Shown here one piece after another: positions 19,681 to 27,393 of a stretch of DNA of 64,000 bases. Within the stretch, counting starts at the first letter, position 1. Each line of letters opens with the position of its first letter. The position numbers and the translations under genes are program-made. The notes under the pieces were generated by a model, which worked only from the letters and a program-made list of their open reading frames with translations, searched no databases and was not told where the DNA came from. This stretch comes from Kribbella sp. CA-293567 (GTDB lineage Bacteria > Actinomycetota > Actinomycetes > Propionibacteriales > Kribbellaceae), in contig NZ_CP114065.1 of assembly GCF_027627575.1 (NCBI RefSeq), forward strand, positions 3,968,001-4,032,000, written 5' to 3'.

Positions 19681-20348
19681 GCGGCGGCGGCGCCCTGGCG
19701 CTCGATGTCGAAGACGTGCAGGGGGAGGGCGTGGTCGCGGGCGAGGATGAAGGCGCTCTGGTCCATCACGCCGAGGCCCTTGTCGATCACTTCCTGGTAG
19801 CTGAGGTGGTCGAACCGCCGGGCGTCGGTGACCTTGTTCGGGTCGGCGTCGTACACGCCGTCGGCGCCGTTCTTCGCGACCAGCAACGCGTCCGCGCCGA
19901 GTTCGACCGCGCGCTGCACCGACGGGTAGTCGGTGGTGTGGAACGGCTGACCGTTGCCGCAGGCCAGCAGTACGATGCCGCCCTTCTCCAGGTGCCGCAT
20001 CGCTCGCAGCCGGATGTACGGCTCGGCGAGGTTGTTGATCGGGATCGCGGTCATCAGCCGGACGTCGTCCGCGCCGAGCGCCGCGAGCCGGCCGCGGAGC
20101 AGCACCGCGTTGATCACCGTGCCGAGCATGCCGATGTTGTCGGCCTCGACCCGGTCGATACCCCAGTCCTCGGACCGGTTTCCCCGGAACACGTTGCCGC
20201 CGCCGACCACCACGGCGACCTGTACTCCGGTGTCGTGCACGGCCAGCACCTCACGGGCCAGATGCGTCAGGCTGTCGCTGTTGAATCCGAACTCGGCCGA
20301 TCCCGCGATCGCCTGACCGGACAACTTCATGACAAGCCTTCGGTACAT
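19641..20348 (-). CDS. UMP kinase (PyrH family), outside its usual gene context
   Basis: Amino-acid-kinase-fold enzyme of 235 residues that phosphorylates UMP to UDP. The family motifs are intact: RRLVMKLSGQAIAG at the start, VVVGGGNVFRG, GMLGTVINAVLLRG and DPNKVTDARRFDHLSYQEVI. ATG 20348 has GAGGAG five bases upstream. Canonical actinobacterial pyrH lies in rpsB-tsf-pyrH-frr; none of those genes is adjacent, and the neighbour is a tyrosine recombinase. KLSGQA replaces the common KLSGEA, one of several small departures that suggest a paralogue. Whether it is the only pyrH of the genome cannot be judged from the window. Confidence 0.88.
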   Translation of the reverse strand: MYRRLVMKLSGQAIAGSAEFGFNSDSLTHLAREVLAVHDTGVQVAVVVGGGNVFRGNRSEDWGIDRVEADNIGMLGTVINAVLLRGRLAALGADDVRLMTAIPINNLAEPYIRLRAMRHLEKGGIVLLACGNGQPFHTTDYPSVQRAVELGADALLVAKNGADGVYDADPNKVTDARRFDHLSYQEVIDKGLGVMDQSAFILARDHALPLHVFDIERQGAAAAISSGTHIGTLIN

Positions 20349-20482
20349 CGGGTCTCCTCACAGCACTGGTCCGCAGGCGGCGACCATCTGGTGATCGCAC
20401 TGAGCCCCCAGCGCCCGCCGGGCCAGCGTACGCAGTACGGCGGTCAGTCGGTCCGGCTGCTCGGAGAGTCGGGACCGATTGA

Positions 20483-21478
20483 TCAGTCCACTGGCAGCTG
20501 ATTGTCAGAAGGTGGACCGATCACCTGGTCGAGTGAGCGGTAGGTGCGGTTGCTGGCGGCGGCGGCACGTTGCTCCCGGCCGGTGGCTTCGATGTAGTTC
20601 TGGCTGGTGGCGAGGCTGGCGTGACCGAGCAGCCTCATGATCTCCGACGCGGTGGCGCCGTCCTCGGCCAGCCTGGTGGCGAACGTATGCCGCAAGGCGT
20701 GCAGGTTGGCGCCCACCGGCACCCGGTCGTGCAGGCCGGCCCAGCGGTAGCAGGACTTCACCAGATACTCGAGGCCGCCACGGCCGATCGGCTCACCGTT
20801 GCGGTCCACCAGCAGTTTGGTGGACCGGCCGAATCGCTTCCGGGGAAAGCGTTGCGCGCAGGATTCGACGTACGTGTCGATGATGCGCTCCATGATCGGC
20901 TCGACCGGGATCGAGCGATCACGGCTGCCCTTGCCGTGGATGTGCAGACGCATCTCGCCCGGGCGGCCGGCCAGCGAATCGGCTGTCAGGGTGCGCATCT
21001 CGGCCGATCTGAGCCCGGCGACGAGGCCGAGCGCAATGACCAGGACGTCGCGCTCCGGCCAGGGATCGCGGGCTTGCCGGGCGCCGTCGGCCACCGAGCG
21101 CAGCAGGACCTCCGGGGTGTCGTCGCCGCGCAGGGGCTTGGGGGAGAGGGGAGGGGTCTTGGGTCTGGCCACTGCTCCCATCGGGTTGCCGGCCAGAAGG
21201 TTGTCGGACACGCAGAAGGTGAGGAACTGGTTCCAGGTGGACCAGGCGCGCAGTACGGAACTCTTGGCGTGGTCGTCGGCGAACGCACCGAAAGCAGCGC
21301 GGAGGGCATGGGCGGTGAGATCGTCGACGGTCAGCTCTTCGAGGTCGACGGCGAGGTTGGCGCAGAGCAGGGTGGTGATGCCGGCCAGGTCGCGGCGGTA
21401 GGCGTCGGTGGTGTGGGGGGAGTCCTTGCGGGGACGCCGGGCAGCGAAGAACGCCGACTGAGCTGCGAGAACCTTCAT
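20483..21478 (-). CDS. Tyrosine recombinase/integrase (XerC/D-like)
   Basis: Site-specific recombinase of 331 residues. An N-terminal core-binding SAM-like domain covers about residues 1-105 (TTDAYRRDLAGITTLL, SVLRAWSTWNQFLTFCV). The catalytic domain retains the full set of residues: Arg in GLRSAEM, Lys in HGKGSRDR, HALRHTFAT (HxxR), LLGHASLATSQNYIEAT with His and the Tyr nucleophile. It is therefore likely active. A Xer-like length without long extensions, plus two dif-like sequences just upstream, make Xer-type recombination plausible, although phage or element integrases can look similar. The ATG lacks a strong ribosome site. Confidence 0.9.
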   Translation of the reverse strand: MKVLAAQSAFFAARRPRKDSPHTTDAYRRDLAGITTLLCANLAVDLEELTVDDLTAHALRAAFGAFADDHAKSSVLRAWSTWNQFLTFCVSDNLLAGNPMGAVARPKTPPLSPKPLRGDDTPEVLLRSVADGARQARDPWPERDVLVIALGLVAGLRSAEMRTLTADSLAGRPGEMRLHIHGKGSRDRSIPVEPIMERIIDTYVESCAQRFPRKRFGRSTKLLVDRNGEPIGRGGLEYLVKSCYRWAGLHDRVPVGANLHALRHTFATRLAEDGATASEIMRLLGHASLATSQNYIEATGREQRAAAASNRTYRSLDQVIGPPSDNQLPVD

Positions 21479-21543
21479 AGGGGAGTTGTATCGAGAGCCA
21501 CCGACAGTTTCCGGCAGGGTGGTCGACTCCCCCGATGCGTTTA

Positions 21544-21558
21544 GTTGCCTCTAGCAAC
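21544..21558. promoter_or_regulatory. Palindromic operator candidate GTTGC-N5-GCAAC
   Basis: AGTTGC, five bases, GCAACT, located 66-80 bases upstream of the recombinase start. The same GTTGC/GCAAC arms with identical spacing occur at 33092-33106 before osmC. Palindromes of this size suit MarR-like dimers; the binding protein is unknown. Confidence 0.45.
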
Positions 21559-21573
21559 TGCCGTATTTCACGA

Positions 21574-21601
21574 CTGCTGCATAATGGTGATTATGCATGA
21601 C
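21574..21601. other. dif-like Xer recombination site, copy 1
   Basis: A 28-bp sequence with 11-bp arms around a 6-bp centre: the left arm ends GCATAA, the centre is TGGTGA and the right arm begins TTATGCATGAC. Compared with E. coli dif, the inner arm positions (GCATAA and TTATG) are identical; about 15 of 28 positions match overall. It lies 96 bp upstream of the tyrosine recombinase gene. Confidence 0.45.
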
Positions 21602-21873
21602 CGGGCTGGGCTGGGAGGAGGGGCGGAGACCTTGGGGGATGCCTGGAGCAATCGGTTCTGTCAGCGGCGATCTAAGGGGCTTCGCGGCATCCCGTCGGGA
21701 GCTGATTGCCCGTACGGCTAGCCCATCGTCGCCTCGGCAGGGTGACGCCAGCGAGTCGTCGGGACGCTGACGCGCACGTCGTCACTTAGTGTTACCTGGC
21801 AGGCGGCATCGCCGGAGTCTCGCGCGAGTTTCGTTCAATGGGCCGGCGGAGCCGATCTTGACCCTCATCAGGA

Positions 21874-21899
21874 GCCCGGCGAGCAGATTCTCGCCGGGC
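21874..21899. terminator. Perfect 10-bp GC hairpin in a gene-free stretch
   Basis: GCCCGGCGAG and its exact complement are separated by CAGATT. The U-tract is absent, as in many actinobacterial terminators. It stands in the 574-bp gap 21479-22052, which otherwise holds a palindrome and two dif-like sites and no convincing gene, so it has no obvious transcript to end. Confidence 0.45.
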
Positions 21900-22015
21900 C
21901 GCTGATTCTCCAGCTCGCTTAGGATGCCGCTGACAGAACCGTTGTTCGTTGACAGATCTGATCTGCAGACGCCCGGTATCCGCGCTTGCGACCCCTCTTC
22001 TGAGTCTTACAGCGA

Positions 22016-22043
22016 ATGTCCGATAACTGACATTATGTCAACT
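22016..22043. other. dif-like Xer recombination site, copy 2
   Basis: The left arm is ATGTCCGATAA, the centre CTGACA and the right arm TTATGTCAACT. The right arm matches the XerD-binding arm of E. coli dif at 9 of 11 positions. It sits ten bases beyond the 3' end of the VOC gene and 415 bp from copy 1, in the same orientation. Confidence 0.5.
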
Positions 22044-22052
22044 ACTGCGGAT

Positions 22053-22760
22053 TCAACCCCGCTCGGAGAGGTTGAACTCGTTGCCGTCAGGGTCGACGAG
22101 TTCGATCCACTCCCCGTCTTGTGACCCGTTGTCCAGCCGCTTGGCTCCCAGCGAGATCAACCTGTCGAGCTCGGCGTCCCGGTCACCGTCGGCGGCGAGA
22201 TCAAGGCGCAGGCGGTTCTTTCCGGTTTTCGGGTTCACCGGCGGACCGCCCCAGCTGATCTTCGAGCCGCCCGCCGGTGACTGGATCGCCGTCTCCTCGT
22301 CCTGGTCCCAGACCAGCGGCCAGCCGAGCGCCTTGCTCCAGAAATAGCCGACCGCCTGGGTGCCGTCCGACGACAGCGCGCCGATCGCCGCGGTGCCGGC
22401 CAGAAAGTTGTTGCCCGCAGCAATGACGCAGAGCTCGTTGCCTTCCGGGTCAGCCATCACCACGTGCGTCTCGTCCGGGCCTTGCCCGATGTCGAGGTGG
22501 CGGCCGCCGAGCTCGAGGGCCCGGGCCACCGTCGCGTCCTGCTCCTCCGGCGACTGGCTGGTCAGGTCGAAGTGCATCTGGTTCGGCCCGGTCTTCTCCG
22601 CCGTGCTGGAGAGGAACCGGATCGGGAAGCCGGTGCCCTCGGCCGGCAGGATCGTGGTGCCGTCGGCGGCGACCTCGCGACGCAGTACGCCGGCCCAGAA
22701 CCTGGCCAGGTTGACGGGATCTTTCGCATCGAAGGACAGCGAAACCAGGTGAGAACTCAT
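22053..22760 (-). CDS. VOC family protein (two glyoxalase-like domains)
   Basis: Protein of 235 residues with two beta-alpha-beta-beta-beta modules of the vicinal oxygen chelate fold, about residues 5-115 and 125-235. Each module ends in a conserved strand (MADPEGNELCVI and LVDPDGNEFNLS) that supplies a Glu ligand in active members, and His occurs in MHFDLTS. Such proteins include glyoxalases, dioxygenases and drug-binding resistance proteins; none can be singled out. It is a single gene, with its 3' end next to the second dif-like site. Confidence 0.88.
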   Translation of the reverse strand: MSSHLVSLSFDAKDPVNLARFWAGVLRREVAADGTTILPAEGTGFPIRFLSSTAEKTGPNQMHFDLTSQSPEEQDATVARALELGGRHLDIGQGPDETHVVMADPEGNELCVIAAGNNFLAGTAAIGALSSDGTQAVGYFWSKALGWPLVWDQDEETAIQSPAGGSKISWGGPPVNPKTGKNRLRLDLAADGDRDAELDRLISLGAKRLDNGSQDGEWIELVDPDGNEFNLSERG

Positions 22761-22800
22761 CCAGCGACGCTAGAGGCCCGCTCCCCCTGGACGCAAACGA

Positions 22801-23646
22801 TTAGATCCTGGGGGTGTCCTCCGCCAGAACCTCGGCGATCATCCGATGGCCTTGTTGCTCGAAATCTTCGGCGCCCACCTGGTACGACCACGCCGCCGTG
22901 CCGATGGCTTCGCGGAGGCGTTGACGTTTCCAGGACGCGGGATCGCGAGGGTCGGCGCCGTACCCGGCCAGGAACGCCGCTTCCAGAGCTGGATCGGTGC
23001 GGAACTGCTGGGCCGCGAGGCGCCCGAGATCCGTGTACGCCGGTCGCAGGGCGGCTCGCCCGAAGTCGATCACTCTGACCATGCCCTCATGGCAGAGCCA
23101 GTTGCGTGGCTGCCAGTCGCCGTGCGTCGGTACCAGCAGGACGGGATCGGTGGGCCAGACCTCGACCATCGCCCGGAGTTGCTCGGTGAGTTCTGGGGCG
23201 ATCCGGTGTGGTTTCGCCAGCCAGCCGAGTGTCTTCGCCTTCTCGTTCGCCTCGTAGTCGGCGTCCTCGATCGACAACTGGCGATGAAACCGCGCGAGTA
23301 GCTCGCCGGCCTGACGGTAGGTGTCCGGACGGTGCTCGTGATCGGTCCCTTCCACCAACTCCCCCGGCAGGTAGCGAGTCGCGATCAGCTTGGCGTTGTC
23401 GTCACCGTTCACCAGTTCGGGCGCGGAACCTGTCCGCGTCCATGGACCCAACCACGCGCGGTGCGCCTGCAACTCGCGCGCGATGTGCGTGTCGGCGGCG
23501 TCGCCCGCCTTGACGATGTAGCGGACGCCGTCGTCCAGCATCTCGAGAACGGTGGTGCCGACCAGCCCCCAACTGTGGTCCTTGACGACCTCCGCCCGCG
23601 GGAGCCAGCTCGTCAGTAGCTCTTGTTGCCGTTGATCCAGCGTCAC
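22801..23646 (-). CDS. Aminoglycoside phosphotransferase family protein
   Basis: Kinase-like enzyme of 281 residues with the APH/choline-kinase fold. The catalytic loop is LVPTHGDWQPRNWLC (Asp base with His and Asn) and the metal-binding segment is VRVIDFGRAAL. The nucleotide-binding lobe occupies about residues 10-100. Start GTG 23646 follows directly after the TAA of the upstream hydrolase gene, indicating an operon. Many such genes act on metabolites rather than antibiotics, so resistance should not be assumed. Confidence 0.88.
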   Translation of the reverse strand: MTLDQRQQELLTSWLPRAEVVKDHSWGLVGTTVLEMLDDGVRYIVKAGDAADTHIARELQAHRAWLGPWTRTGSAPELVNGDDNAKLIATRYLPGELVEGTDHEHRPDTYRQAGELLARFHRQLSIEDADYEANEKAKTLGWLAKPHRIAPELTEQLRAMVEVWPTDPVLLVPTHGDWQPRNWLCHEGMVRVIDFGRAALRPAYTDLGRLAAQQFRTDPALEAAFLAGYGADPRDPASWKRQRLREAIGTAAWSYQVGAEDFEQQGHRMIAEVLAEDTPRI

Positions 23647-24204
23647 TTAGCCAGCTCCACGGAGGTCTACCTCGGCTGTGGTGGCGGTGCCGGCCTGGCG
23701 GCCGGGTGCTGTGTGGTAGGTCCAGTAAAGGTTGGTGTGGGCGACCTTGTCGGGTGTCGGCGCTCCCCACTCGGACTGGTCCTCGGTGGTGTGGGCGTCG
23801 CTGACCAGAAGTGCGTCGTACCCGCGGACGAGGGCGCCGTGCAGGGTCGAGCGGATGCACTCGTCGGTTTGCGCGCCGGTGACGATCAGCCGGCCGATGC
23901 CACGCTCGGCGAGGACCGACTCGAAGTCGGTCTCCTCGAAGGAGTCCGCGTAGCGCTTGTGGACGACCGGCTCCGACTCCCCCAGCTTGAGCTCGGGCAC
24001 GAACTGCCAGCCGTCGCTGTCGATCGGCATCCCCTCGCTGGAGTGCTGCACCCAGATCACCGGCACCTCTTCGGCCCTGGCCCGGTCGACCAGCGCGGTG
24101 ATGTTCGCGACCACGGCATCCCGCTCGTGCGCGCCGCTCACCACGTCGTTCTGCACGTCGATCACCACCAGCGCCGACCCAGGCCGCCCGTCCAGCGTCG
24201 TCAT
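23647..24204 (-). CDS. Cysteine hydrolase, isochorismatase/nicotinamidase family
   Basis: Cytoplasmic amidohydrolase-like enzyme of 185 residues. The catalytic triad is complete: Asp in VVIDVQNDVV, Lys in VHKRYADSF and Cys in TGAQTDECIRST. The ATG at 24204 has GGGAG six bases upstream; the longer frame to 24264 overlaps the divergent regulator's promoter. The adjacent WYL regulator, transcribed in the opposite direction 111 bp away, may control it together with the kinase gene downstream. Substrate unknown. Confidence 0.9.
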   Translation of the reverse strand: MTTLDGRPGSALVVIDVQNDVVSGAHERDAVVANITALVDRARAEEVPVIWVQHSSEGMPIDSDGWQFVPELKLGESEPVVHKRYADSFEETDFESVLAERGIGRLIVTGAQTDECIRSTLHGALVRGYDALLVSDAHTTEDQSEWGAPTPDKVAHTNLYWTYHTAPGRQAGTATTAEVDLRGAG

Positions 24205-24315
24205 CACGGTCTCCCTCGCCACTCGATTGCCAACGACCCCAACCCTAGGAACCCGCACCGACAATAAGTCCGAAAGTAGTCAGGGGGTGAGCGGTTTGTT
24301 TGGGAGGATGGCGGG

Positions 24316-25266
24316 ATGCGGGCTGATCGGTTGGTGGCGACCTTGCTGCTGATGCAGGCGCGGGGGCGGGTGACCGCGGCGGAGTTGGCGGCGGAGCTGG
24401 AGATCTCGGTGGCGACCGCACGGCGTGATCTGGAGGCGTTGTCGACAGCGGGGATTCCGGTGTATCCGCAGCCGGGGCGCAATGGTGGGTGGTCGTTGCT
24501 CGGTGGGGCGCGGACCGATCTCAGCGGGTTGAACGCGACCGAGGCTCAGGCGTTGTTCTTGCTGGTCGGGCCGGCGGCCTCGGTGGCGCCGGAGGCCAAG
24601 GCGGCGTTGCGGAAGTTAGTGCGGGCGCTGCCGGACACGTTCAGGGCCGATGCGGAGGCCGCTGCCGAGGCGGTGGTGATCGATCCGGCGCGCTGGGGTG
24701 AGCACGTGAAGGAGCGGCCCGAGATGGTTCGGCGGCTGCAGGACGCCGTCGTGCGCCGGGTGAAGGTCAGACTCCGGTACGCCGGTCGCGGGCGGGTCGA
24801 GTCGGAGCGGCTGGTCGATCCGCTGGGCCTGGTCGACAAGGACGACATCTGGTATCTGATCGCCGGGACCGAGAAGGGGCAGCGGACGTTCCGGGTCGAG
24901 CGGGTCACGGCGGCCGAGATCACCGACGTAGCGGCTGTGCGACCCGCGGACTTCGATCTGTCGCGGGCGTGGAGTCGTGTGGTGGAGGAGATGGAGCAGC
25001 AGCGGTCGTTGCTGGCGGCGACGCTGTTGATCGAGGAGCGGTTCGTCTGGGTGATGCAGGACCGGCACGGCCGCCATGTCGAGGTGGTCGGGCCGATCGC
25101 CGACGGCCGGATCGAGCTGCGGCTGACCGCGCCCACTCCCCTGATGATCGCGCAGCACCTGGCCGGCTGGGGCGGCATGATCGAGGTACTGGATCCGCCG
25201 TCGGTGCAGGCCGAGCTCGCGCGCCTCGGGACCGAGCTGGCGACCCGTTACAGCGGCGCGGTGTAG
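24316..25266 (+). CDS. WYL domain helix-turn-helix regulator (YafY/DeoR-like)
   Basis: Transcription regulator of 316 residues. The N-terminal winged helix (residues 1-60, VTAAELAAELEISVATARRD) is followed by a WYL domain (about 140-230, including LVDPLGLVDKDDIWYLIAG) and a C-terminal WCX extension. WYL domains sense ligands such as nucleic acid fragments or nucleotides in characterised cases. The gene is divergent from the isochorismatase-like/kinase operon and overlaps the convergent GNAT gene by 19 bp. Confidence 0.92.
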   Translation: MRADRLVATLLLMQARGRVTAAELAAELEISVATARRDLEALSTAGIPVYPQPGRNGGWSLLGGARTDLSGLNATEAQALFLLVGPAASVAPEAKAALRKLVRALPDTFRADAEAAAEAVVIDPARWGEHVKERPEMVRRLQDAVVRRVKVRLRYAGRGRVESERLVDPLGLVDKDDIWYLIAGTEKGQRTFRVERVTAAEITDVAAVRPADFDLSRAWSRVVEEMEQQRSLLAATLLIEERFVWVMQDRHGRHVEVVGPIADGRIELRLTAPTPLMIAQHLAGWGGMIEVLDPPSVQAELARLGTELATRYSGAV

Positions 25267-25697
25267 ATGATGAATCCCCGGTTCTCGGCGACCTGGTCGT
25301 AGAGCCGGCGCGCGGTGGTGTTGGACTCGTGTGTCGCCCAGTACACGCGCCCGCAGTCCTGCGCTCGGGCCCAGTCGGTGACTGCGGCGATCAAGGCGCG
25401 GCCGACGCCTCGGCCGCGGGCTTCGGGGTCGGTGAAGAGGTCTTGGAGGTAGCAGGAGTCGGCCGAGGTGGTGCTGGGGTGGGTGAGGAAGTGGGCGATG
25501 CCGACCACCTTGCCGTCGATCCTGGCGGCCAGTGCGTGCATTCGGGTGGCGGCGGTGAACTCTGCCCAGGATCGGTCGAAGAACTCGTCCGGCATCGTGC
25601 GTCCGTAGAACTCGTTGTAGCCCGCGAAGAGGTGCTGCCAGGTACTGCGGTCGCCGCGCTGGAGCGAGCCGATGGTGAGACTGGTGGGGCCGGACAA
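25248..25697 (-). CDS. GNAT family N-acetyltransferase
   Basis: Acetyltransferase of 149 residues. Motif A is LQDLFTDPEARGRGVGRALI and motif B is NTTARRLYDQVAENRGF, both typical of GNAT enzymes. The first codon is TTG, with GGGAG five bases before it. Its 3' end overlaps the WYL regulator tail to tail by 19 bp, so the two transcripts may interfere. Substrate cannot be assigned. Confidence 0.88.
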   Translation of the reverse strand: MSGPTSLTIGSLQRGDRSTWQHLFAGYNEFYGRTMPDEFFDRSWAEFTAATRMHALAARIDGKVVGIAHFLTHPSTTSADSCYLQDLFTDPEARGRGVGRALIAAVTDWARAQDCGRVYWATHESNTTARRLYDQVAENRGFIIYTAPL

Positions 25698-25862
25698 AGA
25701 TGCTCCCGCTGGAATCGGTGACGCATGCGGACTGGTCGATGACGGTTGGTGGGCGACCCTGGTGGTTTGGTCACCGTTTCATACCGGCGGGGCGGTGAAG
25801 CCTTTTCGGATGAGTAGGGTGCGGTGTTCGGTTCTGCCCAAAATCGAGTAACGGGATCCTTC

Positions 25863-26759
25863 GTGACCACTACGCCCCCGCAGCCGCCGCAGCCGCCTCC
25901 GTTCCAGCCGGGCGGTGGCGGCTTCACTCCCCCGCCTGGCCAGCCGCAGTACCAGCAGCCTCAGTACCCGCAGCAGGGTCAGCCGCAGCCTGGGCAGCCG
26001 CAACCGGGTCAGCCGCAGCAGTTCCCGCAGTACGGGCCGGGTGGGCAGTACGGGCAACCGCAACAGCCGCCGCAGTACGCGCCGCCGCCGTACAACCAGC
26101 AGCAGTACAACCAGCAGCAGTACGCGCCGCCGCAGCCGCAGCCGCAGTATGCGCAGGGGCCGTTGCAGTGCCGGTTCTGTGGTGGCGTGCCGGCTGTGCA
26201 GGCGACCGTGCGAGGCCACCAGGGCATCATCATCTTGATGCGGCTGCTGAAGCTGCAGGGACCGTTCTGCAAGACCTGCGGTACGGCGGCCACCCGCGAC
26301 ATGACCGCGAAGAGTCTGTGGCAGGGCTGGTGGAGCATCGGTTCGATGATCATCAACCCGGTCACGCTGATCATGAACCTGGTCACCAGCTCGAAGTTCA
26401 GGAACCTGCCGGAGCCGGCACCGGGCGCTCCGGGGCGGCCGATGAACCCGGGCAAGCCGTTGATCCAGCGGCCGGCCGTGCTCGGTCTGCTGATCCCGGT
26501 CGCGCTGATCGCGTTCATCGTGGTCGCCAATCTGACCAAGAGCCCGGACGCGACGGTCGGCTCGTGCGTCACCAACAAGGGCAGCGCGGCGAAACCGGAC
26601 GTCGAGGTCGTCGAGTGCACGTCGACCGAGGCGGATTACAAGGTGGTCGGCAAGATCGACAACACCGTGGACGGCGATCAGTGCGCCAAGTTCGAGACCT
26701 CCACTGTGTCCTACACCGACAGCCGGAAGAAGTTCACGCTCTGCCTGGCACCGCGCTGA
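25863..26759 (+). CDS. LppU/SCO3897-like membrane protein with Pro/Gln-rich N-terminus
   Basis: Membrane protein of about 298 residues. Residues 1-95 are a Pro/Gln/Tyr-rich repetitive tail (QPQPGQPQPGQPQQ type). A zinc-ribbon-like part with CRFCGG and CKTCGT follows, then a transmembrane helix (AVLGLLIPVALIAFIVVANL) and an extracellular C-terminal domain with three Cys (GSCVTNKG, EVVECTS, LCLAPR) as in LppU-like proteins. GTG 25863 was preferred to the GTG at 25824 because the Pro-rich family start VTTTPPQPP begins there. Role unknown; likely envelope-associated. Confidence 0.82.
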   Translation: MTTTPPQPPQPPPFQPGGGGFTPPPGQPQYQQPQYPQQGQPQPGQPQPGQPQQFPQYGPGGQYGQPQQPPQYAPPPYNQQQYNQQQYAPPQPQPQYAQGPLQCRFCGGVPAVQATVRGHQGIIILMRLLKLQGPFCKTCGTAATRDMTAKSLWQGWWSIGSMIINPVTLIMNLVTSSKFRNLPEPAPGAPGRPMNPGKPLIQRPAVLGLLIPVALIAFIVVANLTKSPDATVGSCVTNKGSAAKPDVEVVECTSTEADYKVVGKIDNTVDGDQCAKFETSTVSYTDSRKKFTLCLAPR

Positions 26760-26765
26760 GCGGAG

Positions 26766-27299
26766 TCAGTGGTTGGCGGTGATCCGGTTGTAGTAGGCGC
26801 GGGCCTCTTGGGTGCGGCCCGCGCCGAGCACTCGGAGGGCCTCGGCCAGGTCGGGGTAGGTGTCCTGCAGCAGTTCGGCGGCGCCTTGGAGCTCGGCGGC
26901 TGAGGCTACGTCTCTCAGTAGCGATTGGATGGCGAGCACCGGGTCTGCCGGGCTGGACGGTTCGGAGGTGCCCGCGTGGTCGACGGTGAGGGTGGATCGC
27001 TGAGCGGCGCGGACATCGTCGAGCCGACGGGCTCGCTCTGCGGCGGGCAGTGCATCCCAGCCCTGCTCCCCCGCCATCGCTTCGAGTTGGAGCAGCCGCG
27101 ACAGGACGGCGGGGTTGCTGATCTTCGCGCGCTGGCCCGACATCAGCTGCGACAGCATCGGCGCCGACAGCCCGAGCACGCCGGCGAGCTGGGCCTGGGA
27201 GAGGCCGAGGCGGCTGAGCAGGCGACGGAAGCGGTCCCCCAGCGGTTCGCCGTACCACTGCTGCTGCAGTTCGAGGTTCCGTCCGTGCAGGTCGTTCAC
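26766..27299 (-). CDS. XRE family helix-turn-helix regulator
   Basis: DNA-binding protein of 177 residues. The helix-turn-helix covers about residues 18-75 (FRRLLSRLGLSQAQLAGVLG, then SAPMLSQLMSGQRAKISNP), with a helical C-terminal half rich in Ala and Leu. Start GTG 27299 has GGAGG four bases upstream; the longer frame reads through the operator. It is divergent from the vWA gene, with a near-perfect palindrome in between, and so is probably autoregulated and controls the vWA gene. Confidence 0.88.
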   Translation of the reverse strand: MNDLHGRNLELQQQWYGEPLGDRFRRLLSRLGLSQAQLAGVLGLSAPMLSQLMSGQRAKISNPAVLSRLLQLEAMAGEQGWDALPAAERARRLDDVRAAQRSTLTVDHAGTSEPSSPADPVLAIQSLLRDVASAAELQGAAELLQDTYPDLAEALRVLGAGRTQEARAYYNRITANH

Positions 27300-27316
27300 G
27301 ACACCTCCGGATTCCT

Positions 27317-27339
27317 GTTTGCAAATTGCATATGCAAAC
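27317..27339. promoter_or_regulatory. Operator palindrome between XRE and vWA genes
   Basis: GTTTGCA and TGCAAAC stand nine bases apart, and the inner TTGCATATGCAA (27326-27337) is a perfect 12-bp palindrome. The A/T-rich sequence is out of character for this genome and lies 18 bases upstream of the XRE start, in the shared 94-bp promoter region. Confidence 0.65.
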
Positions 27340-27393
27340 GCTAGCGTAGCCGACATCAACCCCAACGTACCGCTGAAGTCCCCTGGAGAGCCG

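Noticed and set aside
20483..21478. Prophage or integrative element centred on the recombinase
   Set aside because: No phage structural, excisionase, replication or transfer genes nearby and no tRNA-based attachment site; only the dif-like sites remain as a lead.
22801..23646. Aminoglycoside resistance determinant
   Set aside because: The APH fold is shared by many metabolite kinases, and nothing in the context points to antibiotics.
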